Below, piece after piece: positions 1 through 9,279 of a DNA stretch of 64,000 nt. The notes beneath the pieces are model-generated. The model did not search any database and was not told the origin of the DNA. It worked only from the letters and a program-made list of their open reading frames with translations. Every line of letters begins with the position of its first letter. Position 1 is the first letter of the stretch. Location: positions 234,592 through 298,591 of the forward strand of contig NZ_NFUT01000004.1 of NCBI RefSeq assembly GCF_002127215.1, read 5' to 3'. A program made the position numbers and the translations under genes. This DNA is from Hydrogenophaga sp. IBVHS2 (GTDB lineage Bacteria > Pseudomonadota > Gammaproteobacteria > Burkholderiales > Burkholderiaceae_C).

Positions 1-599
1 CGGTGCCCTTGTGGGTCGAAGGCCACCTCGAGCATTTCGGGGACGGATCGATGCGCCAGCTCTCGCCGCTGTCGCCGGCCATCCAGGCCGGCGCGCGCCG
101 GGTGATGGTCATCGGGGTGGGACAGCCGCAGCGCGCGGGCCTGGCGCCGGCCCATGCCGGTCAGCCCACGGCCGGCACCATCGCCGGCCATGCCATGGCC
201 AGCGTCTTCCATGACACGCTGCAGGCCGACGTGGAACAGACCACCCGGGTCAGCCAGACACTGGCCCGGCTGCCGCCCGATCTGGCCGCCGCACTGCCCT
301 ACCGGCCGGTGGAGGTGCTGGCGATACAGCCCAGCCTCTCGCTGGACGAACTGGCCATGAAGCACCTGGGCGAACTGCCCGCCTCCACCCTCAACACCCT
401 GGTGGGTCTGGGCGCGCTGGACGATGCGCGGGGAGCTGCTGGCAGCGCCGCCGCGCTGGCCAGCTACCTGCTGTTCGAGCCGGGTTTCGTGCAGGCCCTC
501 ATCCAGCTGGGCGAGCACGACGCCTGGCGACGCAAGGACGAACTGACGGCCTTTCTGGCCGGTGACGCAGCGATGGGCCGTCATGGGCCGGTGACATAA
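1..599 (+). CDS. Patatin-like phospholipase family protein, C-terminal part
   Basis: The gene enters from the left edge, so its start and the N-terminal GxSxG serine motif are not visible. The readable frame begins at base 3. About 15 residues in, a DG pair is followed by a proline-rich stretch (MRQLSPLSPAIQAGA) and a hydrophobic strand (RVMVIGV). In patatin-like lipases this is where the aspartate of the Ser-Asp dyad and the following strand lie. The rest is helical with no transmembrane segment. The family hydrolyses acyl esters of membrane lipids; the substrate here is unknown. Family membership is fairly safe, function is inferred. Confidence 0.75.
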   Translation, partial: VPLWVEGHLEHFGDGSMRQLSPLSPAIQAGARRVMVIGVGQPQRAGLAPAHAGQPTAGTIAGHAMASVFHDTLQADVEQTTRVSQTLARLPPDLAAALPYRPVEVLAIQPSLSLDELAMKHLGELPASTLNTLVGLGALDDARGAAGSAAALASYLLFEPGFVQALIQLGEHDAWRRKDELTAFLAGDAAMGRHGPVT

Positions 600-628
600 T
601 CCGCCCATCCCCCCCAACGGAGAACCGC

Positions 629-682
629 ATGGACAGCACGCCACCCAGTTGCGTGCTTTCAGCCCGCCCCGCCGCCGTCTGA
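629..682 (+). CDS. Candidate 17-residue leader peptide upstream of corA
   Basis: A short frame (MDSTPPSCVLSARPAAV) starts at an ATG with GGAG at 619-622, six bases before it. It ends 80 bp before the corA start, inside a 163-bp gap that holds no other gene. Proline-rich leader peptides are known to control Mg2+ transporter genes in enterobacteria (mgtL, and corL before corA), and this one contains a Pro-Pro pair. No homology is claimed. It could equally be a chance frame with a good ribosome binding site. Confidence 0.25.
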   Translation: MDSTPPSCVLSARPAAV

Positions 683-762
683 CGGACCCGCGGCATCGCA
701 GGCTGAAAGCAGCCCCGAACCGCCCTTCATTCCGCAGACCGCCCACCCGCCGGGAGCCATCC

Positions 763-1749
763 ATGCTCAACGTCTTCACCCTGGCCAACGGCCGCCTCTT
801 CCAGGAAGAGATCGAATCGCTCGAGGAACTCGCGCGGTTCAAGCCCATCTGGGTCGACCTCGAAGACCCCACCCCGGAAGAGCGGCGCTGGGTCAAGCAG
901 CACTTCGGCCTGTCCATCCCGGAAGACGCGATGGACGAGGACATTGAGGAATCCGCCCGCTTCTTCGAGGAGGACAACGGCGAGCTGCATGTGCGCAGCG
1001 ACTTCCTGATCGACGACCCGGACAACCCGCGCGCCGTGCGGGTGGCCTTCATCCTCAACGAGAACAACGACCTGCTCAAGAGCCGGGGCGTTCTGTTCTC
1101 GATCCACGACGAGGACGTGCCGGTGTTCCGCCTGCTGCGCATGCGCGCGCGGCGCATGCCGGGCCTGATCGAAGACGCCAAGGACGTGCTGCTGATGCTG
1201 TTCGACGCCGACGCCGAGTACTGCGCCGACACGCTGGAGGACATCTACGACGACCTGGAGAAGGTCAGCCGCCAGGTGCTCGCCGGCGAGGTGACCGACA
1301 ACAAGGCCGGCGAAGCGCTGGCGGCCATTGCCCGGCATGAGGACATGTCCGGCCGCATCCGCCGCAACGTGATGGACACCCGCCGCGCGGTGAGCTTCAT
1401 GATGCGCAGCCGGCTGCTGAGCGCCGAGCAGTTCGAGGATGCACGCCAGATCCTGCGCGACCTCGATTCGCTGGACGGCCACACCGCCTTCCTGTTCGAC
1501 AAGATCAACTTCCTGATGGACGCCACGGTCGGCTTCATCAACATCAACCAGAACAAGATCATCAAGATCTTCTCGGTGGCCAGCGTGGCCTTGCTGCCCC
1601 CCACGCTGATCGCCAGCGTGTACGGCATGAACTTCCAGCACATGCCCGAGCTGGCCCAGGAATGGGGCTACCCCTACGCACTGGCGCTCATGGTGCTGTC
1701 GGCCGTGGGGCCGATGCTGTACTTCCGCAAACGGGGCTGGCTGAAGTGA
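763..1749 (+). CDS. corA: CorA-family magnesium/cobalt transporter
   Basis: This 328-residue protein is an inner-membrane Mg2+ channel-type transporter by family. The C-terminus shows the diagnostic layout: a long helical cytoplasmic domain rich in acidic residues, a first membrane helix ending in YGMNF (residues 287-291, containing the GMN signature), a short periplasmic loop, a second helix and a basic tail (RKRGWLK). The start at 763 was chosen over an in-frame upstream start at 649 because the protein then begins like other family members and has GGGAG just upstream. The last 62 bases overlap the end of the opposing mtnN gene. A small candidate leader ORF lies upstream. Confidence 0.93.
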   Translation: MLNVFTLANGRLFQEEIESLEELARFKPIWVDLEDPTPEERRWVKQHFGLSIPEDAMDEDIEESARFFEEDNGELHVRSDFLIDDPDNPRAVRVAFILNENNDLLKSRGVLFSIHDEDVPVFRLLRMRARRMPGLIEDAKDVLLMLFDADAEYCADTLEDIYDDLEKVSRQVLAGEVTDNKAGEALAAIARHEDMSGRIRRNVMDTRRAVSFMMRSRLLSAEQFEDARQILRDLDSLDGHTAFLFDKINFLMDATVGFININQNKIIKIFSVASVALLPPTLIASVYGMNFQHMPELAQEWGYPYALALMVLSAVGPMLYFRKRGWLK

Positions 1750-2509
1750 GCAGCGCCTCGACGACGGCCGTGCTGTAACGGCTGGCCACTTCGCGCAGGA
1801 AGCGCGGGAAATCGACATGGGCTGCGTCGTCGGCCCGGTCGGAGATGGTCCTCACCACGGCCAGCCGCACACCGAGGTCGTGGCAGACCTGCGCCATGGC
1901 GGCCCCTTCCATCTCCACCGCGAGGGCGTCCGGCAGTTCCTGCTGCAGTGCCTGGCTCTCCGCCGTCGTGGCCACGAAACGGTCTCCGCTGATCAGCAGC
2001 CCCTGGTGCAGCCGGGGGGACTGCAGACCGAAGGCCTGCACCGCAGACGGCGGCAGCAAGGCGGGAAGGCTGGTGATCATGCGCTCGCAGGCCAGCTCCA
2101 GCGCTTCCGTGATCAGGGCATCGGCCTCGAAACGGGATCGGCCCTGCCCCGGCACCTCGTGGCGCGGGAACAGGGGCGAAGCGTCCATGTCGTGCTGCAG
2201 GAACTGCCGGGCCAGCACCAGGTCGCCCACCCGCACGCCCGGCCCCAGGCCTCCGGCCACACCGGTGAAGACGATGCGGCCCACCCGGTACCGCTCGGCC
2301 AGCAGCGCAGCAGTGGTGGCGGCCGCCACCTTGCCGATGCCGCACAGCACCAGCACCACCGGCTGGCCGTGCAGGTGCCCACGCCAGAAATCGCGACCCG
2401 CATGGCGCTCGCGCTGCTCGTCCGGCATGCGGGCGATCAGGTCGGCGATCTCTTCGTGCAGGGCGGCCACGATGGCCAGCGGTGAACCAATAGGGGCATG
2501 GGTATGCAT
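1688..2509 (-). CDS. mtnN: 5'-methylthioadenosine/S-adenosylhomocysteine nucleosidase
   Basis: The protein (273 residues) should cleave the N-glycosidic bond of MTA and SAH, recycling methylation and polyamine by-products. The nucleoside phosphorylase-like fold is recognisable from CGIGKVAAA, FTGVAGGL, ISGDRFVA, the ribose-binding AVEMEGAA and the catalytic aspartate in RTISDRADD. It is about 40 residues longer than typical MtnN. Part of the excess is a low-complexity tail (SPVCGSTASAPRPTAP) encoded antisense to the end of corA, suggesting the original stop codon was lost. It lies 45 bp downstream of fadD and may belong to the same transcript. Confidence 0.88.
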   Translation of the reverse strand: MHTHAPIGSPLAIVAALHEEIADLIARMPDEQRERHAGRDFWRGHLHGQPVVLVLCGIGKVAAATTAALLAERYRVGRIVFTGVAGGLGPGVRVGDLVLARQFLQHDMDASPLFPRHEVPGQGRSRFEADALITEALELACERMITSLPALLPPSAVQAFGLQSPRLHQGLLISGDRFVATTAESQALQQELPDALAVEMEGAAMAQVCHDLGVRLAVVRTISDRADDAAHVDFPRFLREVASRYSTAVVEALLTSASPVCGSTASAPRPTAP

Positions 2510-2554
2510 GCCCCGGATTGAACCAGAACCGGCCGGGGCCGGCTCCGGTCCGGG

Positions 2555-4237
2555 TCAGGTCCGCAGTTCGCGGCGCAGGATCTTGCCCACCGGCGTCTTC
2601 GGCAGCTCGGTGCGGAACTCCACCACCTTGGGCTGCTTGTAGCCGGTGAGGTTGGCGCGGCAGTGGGCCCGCACCTGGTCCTCGGTGAGCGCCGCGTCAC
2701 GCCGAACGATCACCAGCTTGATGGCTTCCCCGGCCTTCTCGTCCGGCACGCCCACCGCCGCGCATTCCAGCACCCCGGCAAGCTGCGAGACCACGTCCTC
2801 GATCTCGTTGGGGTACACATTGAAGCCGGCGCACAGGATCATGTCCTTCTTGCGGTCGACGATGCGGAAGTACCCGCGGTCGTCCATGATGCCCACGTCA
2901 CCGGTCTTGAAGTAACCGTCGGCCGTCATGACCTTCGCGGTCTCGTCCGGTCGCTGCCAGTAGCCGGCCATGACCTGCGGTCCCTTGATGGCGATCTCGC
3001 CGGGCTGACCGGGCGGCACCGGGCGGCCGTCGTCATCCAGACAGACCATCCACGTACCGGGCAGCGGCACGCCGATGGTGCCGGTGAACTCGGTGCTGGT
3101 GGTCGGGTTGCAGCTGGCCGACGGGCTGGTCTCGGACAGACCGTAACCTTCGCAGATGGGACAGCCGGTCTTCTCCAGCCACAGCCGGGCCGTGCCGCTC
3201 TGCACCGCCATGCCGCCGCCCACCGAGACCTTGAGGTTGCTCCAGTTCACGGTGCCGAAATCAGGGTGGTTGGCCAGACCACCGAACAGGGTGCTGACCG
3301 CCGGGAAGCTGTGGAAGGTGTGGCGCGAGAGCTCCTTGAGCACCGCCGGCAGGTCGCGCGGATTCGGGATCAGGATCGCTTTGCCGCCGGTGCGCATGCC
3401 CAGCATCATGTTCACCGTGAAGGCGAAGATGTGATACAGCGGCAGCGCACACACGGCCGTGGGCTGCTCGCCGGCCGGCACGCGCGACATGACCGGCTGG
3501 TTCCAGGCTTCGGACTGCAGCACGTTGGCCAGGATGTTCCGGTGCAGCAGCACGGCACCCTTGCTGACACCGGTGGTGCCGCCGGTGTACTGCAGCACCG
3601 CCATGTCGTCGGGCTGCAGCTCGGGACGCTTGAGCGTGCCCCGGGTGCCGCGGGCAATGGCGTCGTTGAACCGCACCGCACCGGGCAGCTGGAACGGCGG
3701 CACCATCTTGCGCACGTGCCGCACCACGTAGTTCACCAGCGTCCCCTTGAGCAGACCCAGCAGGTCACCCATGGCGGTGAGCACCACATGCCGGACCGGC
3801 GTCTGGGCGATGCACTGCTGCAGCGTGGTGGCGAAGTTCTCGATGATGACGATGGCCTTGGCGCCGGAGTCCTTGAGCTGGTGCTCGAGTTCGCGTGCGG
3901 TGTAGAGCGGGTTGACGTTCACCACCACGAAGCCGGCCCGCAGGATGCCGGCCACCGCCACCGGGTACTGCGGCGTGTTGGGCATCATGATGGCGACCCG
4001 GTCACCCTTGACCAGCCCCAGCCCCTGCAGATAGGCCGCAAAGGCCTGCGAAAGGCTGTCCACCTGGGCAAAGCTCACATCCTTGCCCATGAAGCTGTAG
4101 GCGGGCTTCGCGGCGTGGCGCTCGAAGCTCTCCTCCATGAGGTGCACCAGGGAGCGGTACTGGCTGACATCGATATCGGCCGGCACGCCTTCCGGGTAGG
4201 CGGCCAGCCAGGGCCGGTCGGCAGTGGCTGGGGTCAT
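2555..4237 (-). CDS. fadD: Long-chain-fatty-acid--CoA ligase
   Basis: A 560-residue member of the ANL adenylating superfamily, the usual length for bacterial FadD. It activates fatty acids to acyl-CoA at the inner face of the membrane through an acyl-AMP intermediate. The P-loop-like motif YTGGTTGVSKG lies at residues 217-227. The acyl-adenylate motif CEGYGLSETSP, the hinge region GDVGIMDDRGYFRIVDRKKD and the C-terminal catalytic lysine context (LPKTPVGKILRREL) are all present. It lies 25 bp after pntB on the same strand, so co-transcription with the transhydrogenase genes is plausible. Confidence 0.93.
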   Translation of the reverse strand: MTPATADRPWLAAYPEGVPADIDVSQYRSLVHLMEESFERHAAKPAYSFMGKDVSFAQVDSLSQAFAAYLQGLGLVKGDRVAIMMPNTPQYPVAVAGILRAGFVVVNVNPLYTARELEHQLKDSGAKAIVIIENFATTLQQCIAQTPVRHVVLTAMGDLLGLLKGTLVNYVVRHVRKMVPPFQLPGAVRFNDAIARGTRGTLKRPELQPDDMAVLQYTGGTTGVSKGAVLLHRNILANVLQSEAWNQPVMSRVPAGEQPTAVCALPLYHIFAFTVNMMLGMRTGGKAILIPNPRDLPAVLKELSRHTFHSFPAVSTLFGGLANHPDFGTVNWSNLKVSVGGGMAVQSGTARLWLEKTGCPICEGYGLSETSPSASCNPTTSTEFTGTIGVPLPGTWMVCLDDDGRPVPPGQPGEIAIKGPQVMAGYWQRPDETAKVMTADGYFKTGDVGIMDDRGYFRIVDRKKDMILCAGFNVYPNEIEDVVSQLAGVLECAAVGVPDEKAGEAIKLVIVRRDAALTEDQVRAHCRANLTGYKQPKVVEFRTELPKTPVGKILRRELRT

Positions 4238-4262
4238 GGGGATGGTCTCCTGCAGGAGGGAA

Positions 4263-5687
4263 TCACTCGATGGCCTTGGTCATGTCCTCGACCACCTTCT
4301 TGGCGTCGCCGAACACCATCATGGTCTTGTCCATGTAGAACAGTTCGTTGTCCAGGCCGGCGTAACCGGCTGCCATCGAACGCTTGTTGACGATCACCGT
4401 CTTGGCCTTGTAGGCCTCCAGGATGGGCATGCCGTAGATGGGCGAGCCCTTCTGGAGGGCGGCCGGGTTCACCACGTCGTTGGCGCCCAGGATGATGGCC
4501 ACGTCGGCCTGACCGAACTCGCCGTTGATGTCCTCCATCTCGAACACCTGGTCGTAGGGCACTTCGGCCTCGGCCAGCAGCACGTTCATGTGGCCCGGCA
4601 TGCGCCCGGCCACCGGGTGGATGGCGTACTTGACGGTGATGCCCTTCTCGGTGAGCTTGTGCGCCAGCTCCTTGACCGCGTGCTGGGCGCGGGCCACCGC
4701 CAGACCGTAACCGGGGACGATGACCACCGTCTCGGCGTTGCCCAGGATGAAGGCAGCATCGTCCGCGCTGCCGCTCTTGGCCGTGCGCTGCACGCCGCCG
4801 CCGGCCGCTGCCGTGCCGGCCTCGCCGCCGAAGCCGCCCAGGATCACGCTGATGAACGAGCGGTTCATGGCCTTGCACATGATGTAGCTCAGGATCGCGC
4901 CCGAGCTGCCCACCAGCGAGCCGGCGATGATCAGCATGGCGTTGTTCAGCGAGAAGCCGATGCCCGCCGCCGCCCAGCCCGAATAGCTGTTGAGCATGGA
5001 CACCACCACCGGCATGTCGGCGCCGCCGATGGGGATGATGATCAGCACGCCAAGCACGAAGGACAGGGCCACCATCACGAAGAACGCGGTCCAGTTCTCG
5101 GTGAAGGCGAAGAAGACGCCCAGGCCGATGGTGGCGATGCCCAGTGCCAGGTTCAGCAGGTGCTGGCCGCCGAAGGTGACCGGTGCACCCTGGAACAGGC
5201 GGAACTTGTACTTGCCCGAGAGCTTGCCGAAGGCGATGACCGAGCCGCTGAAGGTGATGGCACCGATGGCCGCGCCCAGGAACAGCTCGATCTTGTTGCC
5301 GAACGGGATCTGCGTGCCCTTGGCCGCGATGCCGAAGGCCCACGGCTCTGCCACCGCCGCCACCGCGATGAACACCGCCGCCAGACCGATCATGCTGTGC
5401 ATGAAGGCCACCAGCTCGGGCATCTTCGTCATCTCCACACGCTGGGCCATCACGGCACCGGCGCCGCCGCCGATCACCAGACCCACCAGCACCCAGACCA
5501 TGCCTTCGGCCTGGCCGCTGGAGAGCTCGACGATGAGGGCCGAGGTGGTCAGGATGGCAATGGCCATGCCGGTCATGCCGAACACGTTGCCGCGGATCGA
5601 CGTGGTGGGGTGCGACAGCCCCTTGAGCGCCTGGATGAAGAACACCGAGGCGACCAGGTACAACAGGACAACCAGGTTCATGCTCAT
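4263..5687 (-). CDS. pntB: NAD(P) transhydrogenase subunit beta
   Basis: This 474-residue protein is the beta subunit of the proton-translocating transhydrogenase, which makes NADPH from NADH using the proton gradient. The N-terminal two thirds is a series of membrane helices. The C-terminal domain is the NADP(H)-binding domain III, with PGYGLAVARAQ, the GAND motif, RSMAAGYAG and a terminal FGDAKK segment. The start codon overlaps the pntAB stop codon (ATGA, 5684-5687), giving translational coupling. Intact motifs imply an active enzyme. Confidence 0.97.
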   Translation of the reverse strand: MSMNLVVLLYLVASVFFIQALKGLSHPTTSIRGNVFGMTGMAIAILTTSALIVELSSGQAEGMVWVLVGLVIGGGAGAVMAQRVEMTKMPELVAFMHSMIGLAAVFIAVAAVAEPWAFGIAAKGTQIPFGNKIELFLGAAIGAITFSGSVIAFGKLSGKYKFRLFQGAPVTFGGQHLLNLALGIATIGLGVFFAFTENWTAFFVMVALSFVLGVLIIIPIGGADMPVVVSMLNSYSGWAAAGIGFSLNNAMLIIAGSLVGSSGAILSYIMCKAMNRSFISVILGGFGGEAGTAAAGGGVQRTAKSGSADDAAFILGNAETVVIVPGYGLAVARAQHAVKELAHKLTEKGITVKYAIHPVAGRMPGHMNVLLAEAEVPYDQVFEMEDINGEFGQADVAIILGANDVVNPAALQKGSPIYGMPILEAYKAKTVIVNKRSMAAGYAGLDNELFYMDKTMMVFGDAKKVVEDMTKAIE

Positions 5688-6004
5688 GCTTGGTCCCCTG
5701 CGGCCGGCGCCTTGCGCTCTTTCTTCTTGAACATCTCAAGCATGCGGCGGGTCACCAGGAAGCCGCCGAACACGTTGACCGCCGCCAGCGCCACGGCCAG
5801 CACGCCCATGGTCTTGCCCAGGGGCGTCTCGGTCAGGGCGGCCGCCAGCATGGCGCCGACGATGACGATGGCCGACACCGCGTTGGTCACGGCCATGAGT
5901 GGCGTGTGCAGCGCGGGCGTGACGTTCCAGACCACGTGGTAGCCCACGTAGATGGCCAGCACGAAGATGATGAGGTTGATGAGGGTGGGAGATACGGCGT
6001 CCAT
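5684..6004 (-). CDS. pntAB: NAD(P) transhydrogenase subunit alpha, membrane part
   Basis: A 106-residue hydrophobic protein equal to the C-terminal membrane part of E. coli PntA, here a separate gene as in many alpha- and betaproteobacteria. At least three membrane helices are visible, and the sequence ends in a basic tail (RRMLEMFKKKERKAP). It sits one base after pntAA and overlaps pntB by 4 bp, so the three subunits are made from one tightly coupled transcript. Confidence 0.95.
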   Translation of the reverse strand: MDAVSPTLINLIIFVLAIYVGYHVVWNVTPALHTPLMAVTNAVSAIVIVGAMLAAALTETPLGKTMGVLAVALAAVNVFGGFLVTRRMLEMFKKKERKAPAAGDQA

Positions 6005-6005
6005 G

Positions 6006-7139
6006 TCACTTCCTTTTCACTTCACCGGCCTGGGTCATGAGGCAGGCCGCGACGATGTCGTCGTCCATCGGCACCTGCACGGCGGTGGCATCCTTGGGCA
6101 GCACGAGCTTGAGAAAGTCGAGCACGTTGCGGGCATACAGGGCCGAGGCGTCGGCGCCCACCATGGCCGGCAGGTTGGTCTCGCCGATGATGGACACGCC
6201 GTGCTGCACCACGGTCTGGTCGGCCACGGTCAGCGGGCAGTTCCCGCCCACGCCGCCCGGGCCCTTGCCGGCGGCCAGATCGACGATGACCGATCCCGGC
6301 TTCATGCTGCGCACCATGTCCTCGGTGACGAGGGTGGGCGCGGCACGACCGGGGATGAGGGCAGTGGAGATGACCACGTCGGCCTGGGCCACGCGCTTGG
6401 CCACTTCGGCCTTCTGGCGGTCCAGCCAGCTCTGCGGCATGGGGCGGGCATAGCCGCCCACCCCTTCGGCGGCTTCCTTCTCTTCGGCGGTCTCGTACGG
6501 CACGTCGATGAACTTGGCGCCCAGCGATTCCACCTGTTCCTTCACCGAGGGGCGCACATCGCTGGCCTCGATGACGGCGCCCAGGCGCTTGGCGGTGGCA
6601 ATGGCCTGCAGACCGGCCACGCCCACGCCCAGGATGACCACACGGGCCGCCTTGACCGTGCCGGCCGCCGTCATGAGCATGGGGAAGAAGCGCTGGTACC
6701 GGTTGGCCGCCAGCATGACCGCCTTGTAGCCGGCGATGTTGGCCTGCGACGAGAGCACGTCCATGCTCTGGGCCCGGGTGGTGCGCGGTGCGGCTTCCAG
6801 CGCGAAGCTGGTCAGGCCGGCGGCGGCCAGCTTCTGCAGACCCGGCGCATCGAACGGATTGAGCATGCCCACCAGGGTGGCGCCGGATTTCATGTGGGCC
6901 AGCTCGGCATCCGAGGGGCTGCGCACCTTGAGGACCAGTTCGGCCCCCAGGGCGCCGGCGGCGTCGGTGATGGTGGCGCCGACCGACTTGTAGGCCTCGT
7001 CGGTGGCACTGGCGGCCAGGCCGGCACCGGACTGCACCTGCACGGCATGTCCCTGGGCCACCAGTTTCTTGGCCGTCTCGGGGGTGACGGCAACGCGGGT
7101 TTCTCCCGCCGCGGTCTCAGTGGGTACGCCTATCAGCAT
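6006..7139 (-). CDS. pntAA: NAD(P) transhydrogenase subunit alpha, NAD-binding part
   Basis: A 377-residue soluble domain I of the transhydrogenase, binding NAD(H). The N-terminus MLIGVPTETAAGETRVAVTP is typical of the alanine dehydrogenase/PntA family. The Rossmann glycine motif GVGVAGLQAI lies at 171-180, and the conserved RTTRAQSMDVLSSQAN segment at 119-134. It is the first gene of the pnt operon. Its promoter must lie in the 110-bp region shared with the divergent Nudix gene. Confidence 0.95.
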   Translation of the reverse strand: MLIGVPTETAAGETRVAVTPETAKKLVAQGHAVQVQSGAGLAASATDEAYKSVGATITDAAGALGAELVLKVRSPSDAELAHMKSGATLVGMLNPFDAPGLQKLAAAGLTSFALEAAPRTTRAQSMDVLSSQANIAGYKAVMLAANRYQRFFPMLMTAAGTVKAARVVILGVGVAGLQAIATAKRLGAVIEASDVRPSVKEQVESLGAKFIDVPYETAEEKEAAEGVGGYARPMPQSWLDRQKAEVAKRVAQADVVISTALIPGRAAPTLVTEDMVRSMKPGSVIVDLAAGKGPGGVGGNCPLTVADQTVVQHGVSIIGETNLPAMVGADASALYARNVLDFLKLVLPKDATAVQVPMDDDIVAACLMTQAGEVKRK

Positions 7140-7249
7140 CGGAGGTCTCCTCGCTCTGTGTGATCGATCGCGCGGGAGCTTACCCGAAAGCCCGCTGTCA
7201 GCTTCGTCGCCCGGGCGGCAGCCACACCCCGGGCGCTGATAATCCGCCC

Positions 7250-7741
7250 ATGGACAACCGATGGAAACCCAGCGTCACCGTGGCTGCGATCATCGAGCGC
7301 GACGGCCGCTACCTGCTGGTCGAGGAGCACACGCCCGAGGGCCTGCGCCTGAACAACCCGGCCGGCCACCTGGACCCGGGGGAAAGCCCGCAGCAGGGGG
7401 TGGAACGCGAGGCCCTGGAAGAAACCACCTGCAGCTTCCGGGCCGAAGCGCTGGTGGGGGTGTACCTGTCGCGGTTCCAGCGGGGCACGGACGACATCAC
7501 CTATCTGCGTTTGGCCTATTGCGGATCGGTCGGCGAGCCGGACCCGGGCCGCAGCCTGGACCACGGCATCGTGCGGACCCTCTGGATGACGCCCGACGAG
7601 GTCCGCGCCAGCGCCTCCCGGCACCGCAGCCCGCTGGTGCTGCGGTGCATCGAGGACCACCTGGCCGGCCGCCGGCTGCCCATGGACACCGTGTTCACCG
7701 ATCCATCGGTCCAACAGGCTCCGCACCGGCCTGCCGACTGA
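7250..7741 (+). CDS. Nudix hydrolase, NudJ-like
   Basis: A 163-residue Nudix hydrolase of the small NudJ type, probably a (d)NTP or phosphate-ester pyrophosphatase. The Nudix box runs from G39 (GHLDPGE) through R53-E54 to E57-E58, with all metal-binding glutamates in place; the usual glycine after EET is Thr. The start at 7250 fits the family N-terminus (short strand, then a VAAIIERDGRYLLVEE strand pair). NudJ is often next to mnmA; here mnmA is about 3 kb away. The last 47 bases overlap the opposing broken kinase gene. Confidence 0.85.
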   Translation: MDNRWKPSVTVAAIIERDGRYLLVEEHTPEGLRLNNPAGHLDPGESPQQGVEREALEETTCSFRAEALVGVYLSRFQRGTDDITYLRLAYCGSVGEPDPGRSLDHGIVRTLWMTPDEVRASASRHRSPLVLRCIEDHLAGRRLPMDTVFTDPSVQQAPHRPAD

Positions 7742-9141
7742 CGCGCGCCAGCGGTATGCGCAGCCAGAAGCACGACCCCCGACCGGGCCGGCTGCGCAAG
7801 CCCAGCGTGATGCCCAGCAGGGCGGAGGCGTGCCGGACGATGAACAGGCCCAGCCCCACACCGTTGTCGGTTTCGGTCTCGGGCACACCCCGGAAGTACG
7901 CACCGAAGATCGACTCGAAATTCTCGGGCGGCACCCCGATGCCGGTGTCCCAGACCTGGATCAGCAGGGCGTCGCGGCGTGGGCGGCACGCGACCACGAC
8001 ACCCCCTCGCAGGGTGTAGCGCACCGCGTTGGCCGCCAGATTCCCCAGGATGCGTTCCAGCAGGACGGCGTCGCTGCGGACCTCGGTCACGCAGGGCGTG
8101 ACTGTCCAGCGCAATCCCTTGGTGCGGGCCTGCAGGCCGTAGATCACGTCGATGCGCTCCAGCAAGGGCTGCACCGAGAACTGCGAGAAGTGCGGCCGCA
8201 GGGCGCCGACCTCCAGCCGCGACATGGTGTGCAACGAATCGAGCATGTGGTCGGCCGATGCGATGGCCGCCCGCATCTGCATCAGCGTGACGGACGACAC
8301 CGGCCGCCCGGTCTGCTGCGCCAGGCTCTGCGTGGCCAGGGTGATGGCGTAGACCGGCTGGCGCAGGTCGTGGCTGACGGCGGCCAGCAGGCGGGATTTC
8401 TCGGCCGAGGTCCTGCGCACCTCGTGCAGCCGGGCAGCCTCCCGGATCTGCATGGCCTGGGCGCGCTGCTTGGCACGCCGCTCGGCCCGGATGCGCTCCC
8501 CGAGCGCGAACGCCATGAGCACCATGTCGATGACGGAGCAGATCACCAGCGGCTGGCTGAGCAGGTCCGGTCGGGGCCAGCAGCCAGAGCTCGACGGGCG
8601 CGTCCAGCGAGCTGCCCGACTGGATCCGCAGATACAGCTCGATGTCCTGGCCCGGCAGCAGATCGATCGGGAACACGTGCTGCCGGTGGGGCACGGCGCG
8701 GTGATCGAACGGGAACAGGTCGCCCCCCCGGTACTGGGTCAGCAGCTGCCCCTGACTGCCCACCAGCAGATCGATCCGGTCCAGGTGCGGGTTGGCCACC
8801 ACCAGCCAGCGACGCACCGGATGGCCTTCGACGTGCCGCAGGTGCATGAGGAACCATTGGGCGTGGGGGCTGAAGCCGAGGCGGATGCCGGACTCGGGCG
8901 CCACCAGGCGGTGGAACACCGGGCCGCCGTCCGCAATCGACAACCGGCCCTCCAGGTCGGCGGGCCACCAGCGCCCGGTGGGATCTTCCGCGTGCAGCGC
9001 GTAAGGCAGCAGTTCGTAGCGGGCGTCCCCCTCGACCAGCAGCTCCGGCGGTTGCACCGCAGCGGACCCGCGCGGCACCATCAGCAGCAGACCGACCAGC
9101 ACCGCGAGCCAGCAGGCCGGCAGACCCCTCGTTGAACCCAT
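7695..9141 (-). pseudogene. 7TMR-DISM-type sensor histidine kinase, disrupted by deletion and frameshift
   Basis: Two pieces of one gene are visible in different frames. The upstream piece (9141 to about 8560) encodes a signal peptide and a DISMED2-like periplasmic sensor domain ending near ELWLLAPTG. The downstream piece (about 8562 to 7695) begins within what looks like the last helix of a 7TM block (ICSVIDMVLMAFALGERIRAE). It continues into a coiled region, an H-box with SHDLRQP, and an ATPase domain with DTGIGV and NGVGLGLFIV. The five to six membrane helices expected between them are missing, and the join near 8560 is out of frame. A GTG at 8546 could start a short kinase on its own, but without a sensor. 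No partner response regulator is adjacent. Confidence 0.8.
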
Positions 9142-9279
9142 GGCTTCCTCCTGCTGCCATCCGGAGGGGAGTATCGAAACCGGTCACCGGGCTTGCACAT
9201 ACTGCGAGCGCAGTATTCGACGGTGGACGACCGGCCGCTTTCGCATACAGTGAGGGGCATCCCCCCCGCTGCCCCGACC

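Noticed and set aside
649..762. Longer corA start at 649.
   Set aside because: The extra 38 residues are Arg/Pro-rich and unlike the family; 763 has its own ribosome binding site.
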